Assembly (NCBI GenBank): GCA_913063035.1
Contig: CAJXYS010000007.1
Location: 35,805 to 99,804, forward strand
Origin: an uncultured Maritimibacter sp.
Lineage (GTDB): Bacteria; Pseudomonadota; Alphaproteobacteria; Rhodobacterales; Rhodobacteraceae
Length of the DNA stretch: 64,000 nt
Direction of reading: 5' to 3'
Positions within the stretch are counted from its first letter, which is position 1; the number at the start of each line of letters is the position of its first letter. The notes below the pieces were generated by a model. The model was not told where the DNA came from. It did no database searches and saw only the letters and a list, made by a program, of their open reading frames with translations. Positions 18,658 to 29,483 of this stretch are shown here, in pieces. The translations under genes were made by a program, and so were the position numbers.

Positions 18658-20031
18658 ATGTTTCTGAGCGTCTTCGACATGTTCAAGGTCGGCATCGGGC
18701 CGTCGTCCTCGCACACGATGGGGCCGATGGTGGCGGCGGCGCGTTTTCTCGACCTGCTGCGCGCCAGCCCCTTCAACCCGGCCGGGCTGGGCTGTTCGCT
18801 GCACGGATCGCTGGCCTTCACCGGCCACGGGCACGCGACCGACCGCGCCGTGATCCTCGGGCTGGCGGGCTTTCGTCCGGCCGATTACGACGCCGACGCC
18901 GCCGAGGAGATGCTGGCGCGGGTCCACGCCGAAAAGCGGGTCGAGAATGACGGCCTGCCGGCGCTGGCCTTCGATCCGAAGACCGATCTCGTCTTCGATT
19001 ACGACCGCGCGCTGCCCGGCCATGCCAACGGCATGATCCTCTGGGCGACCGACGCGCAGGGCGACACGCTCCTGTCCGAGACCTATTACTCGGTGGGCGG
19101 CGGCTTCGTGCTGACCGAGGCCGAGCTGGCCGCCGGCAAGGACAGCGACGACGGACCGCCGGTGCCCTACCCCTTCAAGACGGCCGAAGAGATGCTGGCG
19201 ATGGCCGCCGACAGCGGCAAGACCATCGCCGAGATGAAGCGCGCCAACGAGCTCGCACGCGGCGGCGCGGCCGATCTCGACCGCGGGCTGGCGCGGATCT
19301 GGGCGGTGATGGAGGCCTGCATCGCGCGCGGGCTCGAGGGCACGGGCACGCTGCCCGGGGGCCTGGGCGTGCGGCGCCGGGCGGGCGCGATCCACGACCA
19401 GCTCGAGGCCGAGCACGGGCTCAACGTCACACCGCCCCATGTCGTCAACGACTGGATCAGCGTCTACGCCATGGCCGTGAACGAGGAGAACGCCGCCGGC
19501 GGCCAGGTCGTCACCGCCCCCACCAACGGCGCGGCCGGCGTGGTGCCGGCGGTGATCCGCTACTGGCTGTCGCATGTACCGGGCGCGCATTCCTCGCGGG
19601 TGCCGGAGTTCCTGCTGACCGCCGCGGCGATCGGCGGGCTGGTGAAGTACAACGCCTCGATCTCGGGCGCCGAGGCCGGCTGCCAGGCCGAGGTCGGCTC
19701 GGCCAGCGCGATGGCGGCGGCGGGGCTGGCGGCGGTCCTCGGCGGCTCGCCCGCGCAGGTGGAGAACGCCGCCGAGATCGCGCTGGAGCATCACCTCGGC
19801 ATGACCTGCGACCCGGTGAAGGGGCTCGTCCAGGTTCCCTGCATCGAACGCAACGGGCTCGGCGCGATCAAGGCGGTCTCGGCCGCGTCGCTGGCGCTGC
19901 GGGGCGACGGACATCATTTCGTCTCGCTCGACGCCTGCATCGAGACGATGCGTCAGACCGGCGCCGACATGAGCGAGAAATACAAGGAGACCTCGCTCGG
20001 CGGGCTCGCCGTCAACGTGCCCAACTGCTGA
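18658..20031 (+). CDS. sdaA: L-serine ammonia-lyase (iron-sulfur type)
   Basis: A 457-residue enzyme turning L-serine into pyruvate and ammonia with an oxygen-sensitive [4Fe-4S] cluster. Seen: [17 protein letters not shown] near the start, [13 protein letters not shown], and cluster cysteines in [29 protein letters not shown]. It is the single-chain form with fused alpha and beta parts. The ATG at 18658 has a weak upstream AGAGG. It is divergent from rpiA, with 187 bases between starts. Confidence 0.96.
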   Translation: MFLSVFDMFKVGIGPSSSHTMGPMVAAARFLDLLRASPFNPAGLGCSLHGSLAFTGHGHATDRAVILGLAGFRPADYDADAAEEMLARVHAEKRVENDGLPALAFDPKTDLVFDYDRALPGHANGMILWATDAQGDTLLSETYYSVGGGFVLTEAELAAGKDSDDGPPVPYPFKTAEEMLAMAADSGKTIAEMKRANELARGGAADLDRGLARIWAVMEACIARGLEGTGTLPGGLGVRRRAGAIHDQLEAEHGLNVTPPHVVNDWISVYAMAVNEENAAGGQVVTAPTNGAAGVVPAVIRYWLSHVPGAHSSRVPEFLLTAAAIGGLVKYNASISGAEAGCQAEVGSASAMAAAGLAAVLGGSPAQVENAAEIALEHHLGMTCDPVKGLVQVPCIERNGLGAIKAVSAASLALRGDGHHFVSLDACIETMRQTGADMSEKYKETSLGGLAVNVPNC

Positions 20032-20053
20032 GGCTCACGATTTGTAAGCCTCG

Positions 20054-20224
20054 TCAGCGACGGCGAGGACGTATCAGTCGCCAGAATGTCACCAAGAAAA
20101 AATAACTTAACGGAATTGCCACGGGCGCACCCAATATCACCCAAATGATATCATCTGGGTCACCAGTAATGTTAGGAACAATAACCATTGCTGCGAATAC
20201 CAGTACTGCAAGAATGACTACCAT
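20054..20224 (-). CDS. 56-residue two-helix membrane protein
   Basis: A short ORF on the minus strand from ATG 20224 to TGA 20054. GGAG lies eight bases before the ATG, a good ribosome site. The protein has two hydrophobic helices (residues about 1-17, MVVILAVLVFAAMVIVP, and 27-48, IIWVILGAPVAIPLSYFFLV), a short loop with NITGDPDD and a basic tail RLIRPRRR, fitting an N-out/C-in hairpin by the positive-inside rule. Its DNA is clearly AT-richer than the neighbours. I do not recognise it. Confidence 0.6.
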   Translation of the reverse strand: MVVILAVLVFAAMVIVPNITGDPDDIIWVILGAPVAIPLSYFFLVTFWRLIRPRRR

Positions 20225-20457
20225 TACTCATACTCCGTCATGACTCCCACTTATCCGAGAGGCAGCAGGACTGCTCTGCGCAGACTCCCTAGCCCGCTGG
20301 ACCCCGCGTCACCCCACCGGAAATTCAGACCAAAACTGCATCCGATAAAACAATGTGATCGTGAACGGGGGCGATGCTGGTCGAGGCTGAACATGTCGAT
20401 TACACTAAGCAATCGCTCCACGGGGCTAAATACCTACCCCGTGAAGGTGGAATTGCC

Positions 20458-21120
20458 CTACGTTGTAAGGCCGCGGATCGCGGCCGGCAGCGCCGCGCGC
20501 GGCAGCATGACCAGCATGCCGGGGGCGTCCATCTCGAGGCGGACCGTCTCCGCCACCGTGGCATTCGAGGTGCCGACCCGCCCGTCGGGGCGAAACGCCA
20601 GCCCCGCGATGGGCCAGCGCAGCCCGACGCTGCGCCCCGTGACCGGCGCCATCGGGAAGAGCGACACGCGCATGCCCACCGGCAGGTCCAGCGCCAGGCT
20701 GGCCGGGCAGTGAAAGCAGATGTCGTCCGCGCCCAGCACGATGCAGCGCTGCCCGGGCTGGCGCACCAGCGTGTTGAACACCGCCATCTGGTGATCGAGA
20801 CGGTCACCGGTGAATCCCACGCCCAGGATGAACGGTGCCGCGATATGGCGCAGGCACTTGTCGAAATCCGTCGTTTCCTGCTCGGGGATGCGGTGCACGA
20901 TCGACGGGTCGAGCCGGGTCGTGCTAAGCTCGTCGAGGGAGTCCATGTCGCCGATCACGGCGACCGGGGGGAAGCCGAGATCGAGCGCCGACAGCGCGCC
21001 GCTGTCGGCCGCCGCGACCACGGGCGCCAGGGCCACCGCCGATTCTACCTGGTCGCGGTCGGTGCGGGCGCCGCCGATCAGGGTCACGCCCCGGCGGGTC
21101 TGAACAATAGGGCTGAACAT
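20458..21120 (-). CDS. Thiamine diphosphokinase
   Basis: A 220-residue enzyme transferring pyrophosphate from ATP to thiamine. Seen: GVTLIGGARTDRDQV, AADSGALSALDLGFPPVAVIGDMDSL (the GDxDS substrate motif), PEQETTDFDKCL and GFTGDRLDHQMAV, all typical of the catalytic half; a beta-rich thiamine-binding half follows. The ATG at 21120 (MFSPIVQTRRGVTL) is chosen; a TTG 12 codons upstream would add an unlikely extension. No THI box is visible upstream. Confidence 0.88.
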   Translation of the reverse strand: MFSPIVQTRRGVTLIGGARTDRDQVESAVALAPVVAAADSGALSALDLGFPPVAVIGDMDSLDELSTTRLDPSIVHRIPEQETTDFDKCLRHIAAPFILGVGFTGDRLDHQMAVFNTLVRQPGQRCIVLGADDICFHCPASLALDLPVGMRVSLFPMAPVTGRSVGLRWPIAGLAFRPDGRVGTSNATVAETVRLEMDAPGMLVMLPRAALPAAIRGLTT

Positions 21121-21260
21121 GGCTGTATTGATGTCCGATGCGGAAACAAATCTCAACGAATCGCTGCAAGACTCGGGTCTAGTATTCGGATTTCATTTGG
21201 CGATTGGAAATCCCCGATGGTAGATTGCTTGGGCTGGGTCGGGGAGAAAGCGAGCATGTA

Positions 21261-23156
21261 ATGGCTGGTGCGAGCAAGATTCTCACCGTCTCTTACGGAA
21301 CCTTCTCCTGCACACTGGAAGGTTTCGACGATCCCTTCACCACAATGCGCCACATCGCGGAGTATTTCCGCGACCTGTCGGCGGATGACCGGTATTTCGG
21401 CGCGGAACCCCCGCAGCCCGATACCGAGATGCTGCACGAAATCGCCGAGCGGTCGATTCGCCATCGCGTGGCCGCCGAGCTGCGCGAGAACGGCGTCGTC
21501 CTGCGCCAGGAGCGTGACGAAACGCCGGAACCGACGCTGTCGCGCGCCGGTCTCGCCGCGGCGACCGCCCCCGAGGTCGATGACGACACGGTCGCCGGCA
21601 AGATCGAGCGTATGCGCCGCGCGGCCGCCGAGGACCGCGCCACGACGCCGGCCGCGGCCTTCGAGAGCGACACCGAGGCCGCCGAGGCGGCGCCGGAGCC
21701 CGCTCCCGAACCCGACATCATGGCCGCTCCGTCGGACGATGACGATAAGGTCACCCCGGACGGCGACACCCCGGTCTTCGCGGATGCCGATGCGGATGCG
21801 GATGAGGACGACGCCGCCGACTGGCCTGACGTCGCCGCGGAGACAGAGCCGGAAACCACCGCACCCGCGGCCGATGCCGACACCCCCGAGGCCGCAGAGG
21901 ATGCCGAGGCAGAGGATGCCGACGCCCTGCTTCTGACCACCCTCGCCCGGGTCCGGGCGGCGGACGCGGATACCGCGCCGGATGCGACGGAGCCGACGGC
22001 CGAGGATAGCGCGCCCGATACGCAGGACGCGGCGCCCGACGCCGCGCCCGAAACCGGTGCCGACACGGCGGCCGGGGACGAGCATCAGGGCATTTCCGAA
22101 CGCGCCCGTGCCGCCGCCGAGCGCGCCCGCGCGCGGCTCAGCCAGTTCGCCCATCCCGCACCGGAGCATGACTCGGAGCCGGAGCCGACCGACAGCACGG
22201 CCAGCGAAGAGGCACAACCCCTGGCCGAGGCCGACACGCCTCGGACCGAGGACCTGGCCGCGGAACCGATGACCGAGCCGGCGATGGCCGAGGACACGGA
22301 GGATGACGCCGAAGAGGTTTCTGCGGACGCGGACCTGTCCGAAACGGACGCCGAGGGCTCCACGCCCGCGGCGCTGGACGCCGCCGAAGCCGGCGATCGC
22401 CCGGACGAGGACGCAGACGCGGATGCCGCGGCGCCCGTGGCCCGGTCCGCCTTCGACGCCGACGGGCTGGAAGAGGAAGAAGCCGCGCTCGACCGGCTGC
22501 TGGAGACCACGAACAGCAAGCTCAGCGGACCCGAGACGGCGCGCAAGCAGAACGCCTTCGCCCAGCTCAAGGCCGCCGTGGCCGCGACCTGGGCGGACCG
22601 CCAGCTCAAGCACGAGGGCACGCCGGGTCTCAGCGAAACGCCGGACGAGACGGCCGATCTCGACGCCTATCGCGAGGACCTGGAACGTGCGACGGGCGCC
22701 CGTGCCACGGGCCGCGACCGCCCCGCGCCGTTGGTGCTGGTCTCGGAGCAGCGGATCGACGAGAGCGAGGCCGAACCCGAGGCACGCGCCGGCGGCCCGA
22801 TCCGTCCGCGCCGCGTCACCACCGAGCTCGAGGACGTCGCCGCGGAGGACGCTGCGCTCGAGGACAGCGGCAGCTTCCAGGAGTTCGCCGACCGGATCGG
22901 CGCCAGCTCGCTGCCCGAACTGCTCGAGGCCGCGGCCGCCTATACCGCCCATGTCGAGGGCCGTGCCCGGTTCTCACGTGCGCAGGTCATGTCGAAGATC
23001 GCGCATATGAAGAGCGGTGATTTCACCCGCGAGGCGGGCCTGCGATCCTTCGGCAAGCTGCTGCGCGAAGGCCGCATCCGCCGGGTCCAGGACGGTCAGT
23101 TCGTCATCACCGAGGATTCGCGCTTCGTGCAGGAGGCGCGGACAGGCACCCGCTGA
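21261..23156 (+). CDS. 631-residue acidic protein with long disordered middle
   Basis: Not recognised. The N-terminal about 80 residues are ordered (ILTVSYGTFSCTLEGFDDPF, TTMRHIAEYFRDLSADDRYF). Residues about 100-400 are a low-complexity Asp/Glu/Ala/Pro stretch (e.g. DADADADEDDAADW) and surely disordered. A helical segment around 410-450 (EEEEAALDRLLETTNSKLSG) precedes a last ordered domain at about 535-631 (SFQEFADRIGASSLPELLEAAAAYT, RFSRAQVMSKIAHMKSGDF, EGRIRRVQDGQFVITEDSRF), which resembles a small helical plus winged-helix-like unit. GGAGAAAG is upstream of the ATG. It is cytosolic, with no signal or membrane helix; a scaffold role is only a guess. Confidence 0.8.
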   Translation: MAGASKILTVSYGTFSCTLEGFDDPFTTMRHIAEYFRDLSADDRYFGAEPPQPDTEMLHEIAERSIRHRVAAELRENGVVLRQERDETPEPTLSRAGLAAATAPEVDDDTVAGKIERMRRAAAEDRATTPAAAFESDTEAAEAAPEPAPEPDIMAAPSDDDDKVTPDGDTPVFADADADADEDDAADWPDVAAETEPETTAPAADADTPEAAEDAEAEDADALLLTTLARVRAADADTAPDATEPTAEDSAPDTQDAAPDAAPETGADTAAGDEHQGISERARAAAERARARLSQFAHPAPEHDSEPEPTDSTASEEAQPLAEADTPRTEDLAAEPMTEPAMAEDTEDDAEEVSADADLSETDAEGSTPAALDAAEAGDRPDEDADADAAAPVARSAFDADGLEEEEAALDRLLETTNSKLSGPETARKQNAFAQLKAAVAATWADRQLKHEGTPGLSETPDETADLDAYREDLERATGARATGRDRPAPLVLVSEQRIDESEAEPEARAGGPIRPRRVTTELEDVAAEDAALEDSGSFQEFADRIGASSLPELLEAAAAYTAHVEGRARFSRAQVMSKIAHMKSGDFTREAGLRSFGKLLREGRIRRVQDGQFVITEDSRFVQEARTGTR

Positions 23157-23217
23157 GCGGGTGCCGCCCATTCCCAACGTTCGCTTTCGTTCCGGGAAGA
23201 CGGAGTGGCCCGCGCGG

Positions 23218-23448
23218 TCACTCCGTTCCCGTTTCGTCGTCCGGGTCCGGCTGGCCCACCCCGCGGAAGATCGCGCGGAACGGCAGCGCCCAGAGGAACC
23301 CCAGCCCGACATAGACCAGAAGCTCCACCGCGATCGGCGGGCGGCCCAGCCAGTTCATGATGGTGACGGCGGCCACGATATAGGCGGGCAGCCAGACCAC
23401 CAGCAGCAGCAGCGACAGGCGCTTTCGGGTCTTGTGACGCAAGGCCAT
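23218..23448 (-). CDS. DUF2842 membrane protein
   Basis: A 76-residue protein with two membrane helices (LSLLLLVVWLPAYIVAAVTIMNW and IAVELLVYVGLGFLWALPF) and an ending FRGVGQPDPDDETGTE. The spacing and the PFRxIFRGxGQPDPD tail are those of DUF2842, a small family of alphaproteobacterial inner-membrane proteins of unknown role. It lies nine bases after purA on the same strand. Confidence 0.85.
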   Translation of the reverse strand: MALRHKTRKRLSLLLLVVWLPAYIVAAVTIMNWLGRPPIAVELLVYVGLGFLWALPFRAIFRGVGQPDPDDETGTE

Positions 23449-23457
23449 GGGACTCCG

Positions 23458-24753
<1,296 letters not shown>

Positions 24754-24929
24754 CTGCGTTCTCTCCTGCGAAAAACCCGTGCCCGTATAGCCGCACGGCG
24801 CGCCCGCCGAAACCGGAAAATCCGGTCGGCCGCGGGCCATTGCCTGCCCCGCGCCCCCTTGCGGCCCCGGCCCGATCCGCCTAGATAGGCGCATCGACGC
24901 CGACACTTCGAACAACCGGGACGCCCGCG

Positions 24930-25304
24930 ATGGAAAACGTCATCCTCGTCATCCACCTGATCCTCGCGCTCTGCCTGATCGGCGTGGTGCTGTTGCAGCG
25001 CTCGGAGGGTGGCGGTCTCGGCATCGGCGGCGGCGGCGGTGGCGGCGGCGTCATGACCGGCCGCGCCGCGGCCACGGCGCTCGGCAAGCTGACCTGGGCC
25101 TTCGCCATCGCCTTTCTCGCCACCTCGATCACGCTGACGGTCATCGCGGCGTCCGAGACAGCCGACGAGTCGGTGATCGACCGGATGGGCACCGAACAGC
25201 CCGCCGACGACGCCCCGGCCCCGACGCCGGTCACGCCGGACGGCGGCAGCCTGCTTCCGCCCACCACCGGCGATGCGCCCCTGCCGCCGCCGCGGGCCGA
25301 CTGA
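24930..25304 (+). CDS. secG: Protein translocase subunit SecG
   Basis: A 124-residue inner-membrane component of the SecYEG channel: first helix at 2-22 ([22 protein letters not shown]), a glycine-rich loop [16 protein letters not shown], and a second helix at about 50-72. The tail after residue 80 is proline-rich and acidic, as in other alphaproteobacteria and longer than in E. coli. Confidence 0.94.
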   Translation: MENVILVIHLILALCLIGVVLLQRSEGGGLGIGGGGGGGGVMTGRAAATALGKLTWAFAIAFLATSITLTVIAASETADESVIDRMGTEQPADDAPAPTPVTPDGGSLLPPTTGDAPLPPPRAD

Positions 25305-25362
25305 CAACCACAACTTGTTGATTTCACGCGCCGGTCGCTTACAGCATCTTGCGGCCGGCTGC

Positions 25363-25391
25363 TTGCACCCGCGGCCCGAATCCTCTATACC
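25363..25391 (+). promoter_or_regulatory. Probable sigma-70 promoter of pyrG
   Basis: TTGCAC (25363-25368), 17 bases, TATACC (25386-25391). It is the best-spaced pair in the 166-base gap before pyrG and would give a leader of about 70 bases. Confidence 0.5.
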
Positions 25392-25470
25392 TTAACTCCC
25401 GTGATGTGTGGTGCGGGAACTGGAATCTCGCGGCCGCCGAGCAGTTCTATCACGGGGGAAGCCAGACAAC

Positions 25471-27114
25471 ATGGCGCGCTATATTTTCATCACCGGTGGC
25501 GTCGTCTCCAGCCTCGGCAAGGGGCTCGCCTCTGCCGCGCTCGGGGCGCTGCTTCAGGCCCGCGGCTACTCGGTCCGGCTTCGGAAACTCGACCCCTATC
25601 TCAACGTCGATCCCGGCACGATGAGCCCGTTCGAGCATGGCGAGGTCTTCGTCACCGACGACGGCGCGGAAACCGATCTCGACCTCGGGCATTACGAACG
25701 GTTCACCGGCGTCGCGGCACGGGCGACCGATTCCGTCTCCTCGGGGCGAATCTATTCCAACGTGCTCGAGAAGGAGCGCCGCGGCGACTATCTCGGCAAG
25801 ACGATCCAGGTCATTCCGCACGTCACCAACGAGATCAAGGATTTCCTGCATGTCGGCGAGGACGAGGTCGACTTCATGCTATGCGAGATCGGCGGGACCG
25901 TCGGCGACATCGAGGGTCTGCCCTTCTTCGAGGCGATCCGGCAATTCGCGCAGGAACAGCCCCGCGGGCAATGCATCTTCATGCATCTGACGCTGCTGCC
26001 GTTCATCGCCGCGAGCGGCGAACTCAAGACCAAGCCCACGCAACACTCGGTCAAGGAGCTGCGCTCGATCGGCATCGCGCCGGATCTCCTGGTCTGCCGG
26101 TCCGAACAGGAAATCCCGGTCAAGGAACGCGAGAAGCTGGCGCTTTTCTGCAATGTCCGCCCCGAGGCGGTGATCGCGGCGATGGATCTGAAATCGATCT
26201 ACGAGGCGCCGCTGGCCTATCACCGCGAGGGGCTCGACCAGGCGGTACTCGACGCCTTCCAGATCAGCCCCGCGCCGAAACCGGACCTGCGCCGCTGGGA
26301 AGATGTCTACGACCGCATCTTCCACGCCGAGGGCGAGGTCAACATCGCCATCGTCGGCAAGTACACGCAGCTCGAGGATGCCTATAAATCCATCGCCGAG
26401 GCGCTGACCCATGGCGGCATGCACAACCGCGTGAAGGTCAAGGCGCAGTGGATCGACGCCGAGATCTTCGAGCGCGAGGACCCTGCCCCGCATCTCGAGA
26501 ATTTCCAGGCGATCCTCGTGCCCGGCGGCTTCGGCGAACGCGGCACCGAGGGCAAGATCCGCGCCGCGCAGTTCGCGCGCGAGCGCGGCATCCCGTATCT
26601 CGGGATCTGCCTGGGCATGCAGATGGCGGTGATCGAGGCGGCCCGGAACCTCGCGTCGCTCGAGGATGCCGGCTCCGAGGAGTTCGACCACGAGGCCGGG
26701 CGCAAGCGTTTCACGCCGGTGGTCTATCACCTGAAGGAATGGGTGCAGGGCGACGTGAAGGTGGCGCGCAGGGTCGAGGACGACAAGGGCGGCACGATGC
26801 GGCTCGGCTCCTACACGGCGATCCTGGCCGAGGGCAGCCGCGTGGCTGGCATCTACGGCACGGGCGAGATTCACGAGCGTCACCGTCACCGTTACGAGGT
26901 GGACATCAAGTACCGCGAGAAGCTCGAGTCGGTGGGCCTGCGCTTTTCCGGGGTCTCTCCCGACGGGCGGTTGCCGGAAATCGTCGAATACGCCGATCAT
27001 CCCTGGTTCATCGGCGTGCAGTTCCATCCCGAGCTCAAGTCCAAGCCCTTCGCGCCGCATCCGCTTTTCGCGGATTTCATCCGTGCCGCGGTGGAACAGT
27101 CGCGGCTGGTCTGA
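25471..27114 (+). CDS. pyrG: CTP synthase
   Basis: A 547-residue glutamine-dependent enzyme converting UTP to CTP. Synthase domain: [58 protein letters not shown]. Glutaminase domain: [21 protein letters not shown] with the nucleophilic Cys and the HPE triad part in [12 protein letters not shown]. Length is standard. It follows secG by 166 bases with its own promoter. Confidence 0.98.
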   Translation: MARYIFITGGVVSSLGKGLASAALGALLQARGYSVRLRKLDPYLNVDPGTMSPFEHGEVFVTDDGAETDLDLGHYERFTGVAARATDSVSSGRIYSNVLEKERRGDYLGKTIQVIPHVTNEIKDFLHVGEDEVDFMLCEIGGTVGDIEGLPFFEAIRQFAQEQPRGQCIFMHLTLLPFIAASGELKTKPTQHSVKELRSIGIAPDLLVCRSEQEIPVKEREKLALFCNVRPEAVIAAMDLKSIYEAPLAYHREGLDQAVLDAFQISPAPKPDLRRWEDVYDRIFHAEGEVNIAIVGKYTQLEDAYKSIAEALTHGGMHNRVKVKAQWIDAEIFEREDPAPHLENFQAILVPGGFGERGTEGKIRAAQFARERGIPYLGICLGMQMAVIEAARNLASLEDAGSEEFDHEAGRKRFTPVVYHLKEWVQGDVKVARRVEDDKGGTMRLGSYTAILAEGSRVAGIYGTGEIHERHRHRYEVDIKYREKLESVGLRFSGVSPDGRLPEIVEYADHPWFIGVQFHPELKSKPFAPHPLFADFIRAAVEQSRLV

Positions 27115-27121
27115 GCCCGCC

Positions 27122-27826
27122 ATGATGCGCTGCGGGGCGGTTCTTCTGACCCTGGCGCTGCTGGGGGTCTGCCTGCCGGCATCGGCGCAGGGCGTTGTCA
27201 CCGCGGATTATGGTGATCTTGCGCGTCAACTCGACGGGCGGATCGCCTTCGAGCGGCTGCCGCGGCGCCCGGAACCGGGTCTCAACCTGAACGCCCCGTA
27301 CCGCACGGACGGCGCGACGCTGGGCGAGCGCCTCGCCGGGCAGCGCATCGCGGCCGGGGCGGAGGGTCACGACCGCGTCACGGGCACGCCCCGGCCACCG
27401 CTGGCGATCCGCGCGGGCGCGGCCGGGCGCAGCCTGGCGGTCGCCTTTCACCGCGGTTTCGGCTCGAACGCGTTGTTCCCGCTGGGCCGGGCCGGGTTTC
27501 CCGCGCTCGGGGCCCGCGGCGAAGGCGCCGTCGCGGTGCTCTTCGACGCCGACCAGGGCGCCGTGGGGCTGCGTATCCACAGCGATTATGCCGACCCGCT
27601 CGGCGGGCGCGGCAGGGTGCCGGCCGCCGTCACCATCCGGTTCTACGCCCGCGACGGGCGCGAGATCGGCCGCCACACCCACGCGACGACGACGGGCATA
27701 CGCGAGCTCGGCTATCATCGGGATGGTCCCGGGCCGGGAATCGCGGCTATGGTGATCGAGAACCGCGATCCCGGCGGGATCGCCATCGACGACATCATCT
27801 ACAGCAAGGCCGCGCTCTTGTTCTGA
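27122..27826 (+). CDS. Secreted protein of unknown function
   Basis: A 234-residue protein with a signal peptide (MMRCGAVLLTLALLGVCLPASAQG). The mature part is beta-rich, with SLAVAFHRGFGSNALFPLG, GAVAVLFDADQGAVGLRIHSDY and VTIRFYARDGREIGRHTH, which suggests a jelly-roll or PEP-CTERM-like sandwich without the sorting tail; I cannot name a family. It starts eight bases after pyrG stops and so may ride on the pyrG transcript, and precedes a DUF1330 gene by 19 bases. Confidence 0.75.
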   Translation: MMRCGAVLLTLALLGVCLPASAQGVVTADYGDLARQLDGRIAFERLPRRPEPGLNLNAPYRTDGATLGERLAGQRIAAGAEGHDRVTGTPRPPLAIRAGAAGRSLAVAFHRGFGSNALFPLGRAGFPALGARGEGAVAVLFDADQGAVGLRIHSDYADPLGGRGRVPAAVTIRFYARDGREIGRHTHATTTGIRELGYHRDGPGPGIAAMVIENRDPGGIAIDDIIYSKAALLF

Positions 27827-27845
27827 GCGGGCGGGGAGGACAGCC

Positions 27846-28148
27846 ATGCCGAAGGGATACTGGATCGGGCACGTGACGGTCGACGATCCGCAGGTCTACG
27901 AGCAATATCGCCAGGCCAACGCGGTCGCCTTCGAGAAATACGGCGCGCGGTTCCTGGTGCGCGGCGGCGCGCAGGAACAGCTCGAGGGCGGGGGGCGCCC
28001 GCGCACCGTGGTGATCGAGTTCCCCAGCGTCGAGGCCGCGCGCGACTGCTATCATTCGCCGGAATACCAGGCCGCGAAGGCGCTCCGCGACCCGGTCTCG
28101 GTCGCCGATCTCGTGCTGGTCGAAGGCTGGGCGCCGCCCGCGGCCTGA
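27846..28148 (+). CDS. DUF1330 family protein
   Basis: A 100-residue ferredoxin-like (dimeric alpha-beta barrel) protein: KGYWIGHVTVDDPQVYEQY, RFLVRGGAQEQLEG, VVIEFPSVEAARDCYHSPEYQ. DUF1330 proteins are common in Rhodobacterales and their biochemical role is unsettled. GGGGAGGA at about 27832-27839 is a good ribosome site. Confidence 0.9.
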   Translation: MPKGYWIGHVTVDDPQVYEQYRQANAVAFEKYGARFLVRGGAQEQLEGGGRPRTVVIEFPSVEAARDCYHSPEYQAAKALRDPVSVADLVLVEGWAPPAA

Positions 28149-28194
28149 CCGGCCGCCATTGGCATCCGCCGAGCAAGGGACTATATGGCTCGCC

Positions 28195-28641
28195 ATGTTC
28201 GCACAGCTTCTCAAACGCCTTTCGCACCCCGATACCGAACCGCTGCGGCCCGAGGATGCGCGCCTCGCGCTGGCCGCGCTGCTGGTGCGGATCGCGCGGT
28301 CGGACCACGATTATGCCCAGGCCGAGATCGAGCGGATCGACCGCATCCTTGCCGCGCGCTACGACCTGACGCCCTTCGAGGCGGCGAAACTGCGGGGCGA
28401 GGCGGAACGGCTGGAGGCCGAGGCCCCGGACACGGTTCGCTTCACCCGCGAAATCAAGGACGCCGTGCCCTACGAGGATCGCGCGGCGGTGGTCGAGGCG
28501 CTCTGGGACGTGGTGCTGGCCGACGGCATCCGCGACCACGAGGAAGACGGGCTGCTGCGGCTGGTGGCGAACCTGCTCGGCATCAATGACCGCGACAGCG
28601 CGCTTGCGCGCCAGCGCGTCATGGACCGCCAGTCGGACTGA
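28195..28641 (+). CDS. TerB family protein
   Basis: A 148-residue all-helical protein. Two related acidic segments, RIARSDHDYAQAEIERIDRIL and VLADGIRDHEEDGLLRLVANLLG, are the paired metal-binding-like helices of the TerB fold. TerB proteins are linked to tellurite resistance and membrane-associated stress, but the isolated chromosomal copies like this have no defined role. The ATG at 28195 follows AAGGGA. The next gene starts five bases downstream. Confidence 0.85.
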   Translation: MFAQLLKRLSHPDTEPLRPEDARLALAALLVRIARSDHDYAQAEIERIDRILAARYDLTPFEAAKLRGEAERLEAEAPDTVRFTREIKDAVPYEDRAAVVEALWDVVLADGIRDHEEDGLLRLVANLLGINDRDSALARQRVMDRQSD

Positions 28642-28646
28642 CCCCC

Positions 28647-29405
28647 GTGATCGCCGGTCTGCCCATGTATGACCGCCCCGAGACCCGGGCGGCCAATGAC
28701 AGGCTCTGGGCGGCGATCCGCGACCGGCTGCGCGCCGCCGGCATCGACGCGCCCGACGGGCTCGACCGCGATACGGCCCCGTTCGATCTCTGGACCGACC
28801 CGGAACTGCTGCTGGCGCAGACCTGCGGCTTTCCCTACCGCGCCGCGCTGCAGGACCGGGTGGCGCTGGTCGCCACGCCCGATCACGGGCTGCCGGGCTG
28901 CCCGCCGGGGTTCTATAACAGCGTCCTGGTGGCTCGCGCCGATGACCGGCGCGGCTTCCGGGCGTTCCGGGGCGCCCGGCTCGCCTATAACGAGCCGATG
29001 TCCCAATCGGGCTACGCGGCGCCGCAGTTCCACGCCGCGCTGCACGGGTTTCGCTTCGCGCGGATGCTGCGCAGCGGCAGCCACCGCGACTCCGCCCGGG
29101 CCGTGGCCGGCGGCGCGGCCGACATCGCCGCGCTCGACGCGGTGAGCTGGGCGCTAATCCGGCGCTTCGACGGGTTCGCGGCGGATCTGCGCGAGGTAGA
29201 GCGAACGCTGGCCACCCCCGCCCTGCCCTATATCACGCGGCCCGACGGGCCGGTGGCCGTCCTGCAGGCAGCGCTTGCGGAGGGGATCGCATCGCTCGAC
29301 CCGGGCTCGCGGGCGCTGCTGCAGTTGCGGGGCACGGTCGATATCCCCGCCGAGAGCTATCTGCGCGTTCCAAACCCGCCACCCCCCGGCGACGGGCGGG
29401 GCTGA
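28647..29405 (+). CDS. PhnD/SsuA-like periplasmic-binding fold protein
   Basis: A 252-residue protein with the PhnD-like type 2 binding-protein core: LWTDPELLLAQTCGFPYR, YNSVLVARADDRRGFRAFRGARLAYNEPMSQSGYAAP, AGGAADIAALDAVSWALI. Phosphonate and phosphate binding proteins share these. No signal peptide is present and no transporter gene is beside it, so it may act in the cytosol. The GTG at 28647 keeps the IAGLPMYDRPET start that looks family-typical; an ATG at 28665 is the alternative. Confidence 0.78.
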   Translation: MIAGLPMYDRPETRAANDRLWAAIRDRLRAAGIDAPDGLDRDTAPFDLWTDPELLLAQTCGFPYRAALQDRVALVATPDHGLPGCPPGFYNSVLVARADDRRGFRAFRGARLAYNEPMSQSGYAAPQFHAALHGFRFARMLRSGSHRDSARAVAGGAADIAALDAVSWALIRRFDGFAADLREVERTLATPALPYITRPDGPVAVLQAALAEGIASLDPGSRALLQLRGTVDIPAESYLRVPNPPPPGDGRG

Positions 29406-29483
29406 CGTCGCGGGCGCCGTGATTCTCCGTTGCAATCGGGGGTCTTTTGCTCCCTACTACGGGGCCAGACACAAGGTGGAAGA

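Noticed and set aside
21121..21260. Possible THI-box riboswitch ahead of thiamine diphosphokinase
   Set aside because: No conserved THI-box core or helices could be found in the leader.
25879..27201. A 440-codon minus-strand frame across pyrG
   Set aside because: pyrG on the plus strand is unmistakable; the antisense frame has no recognisable features.
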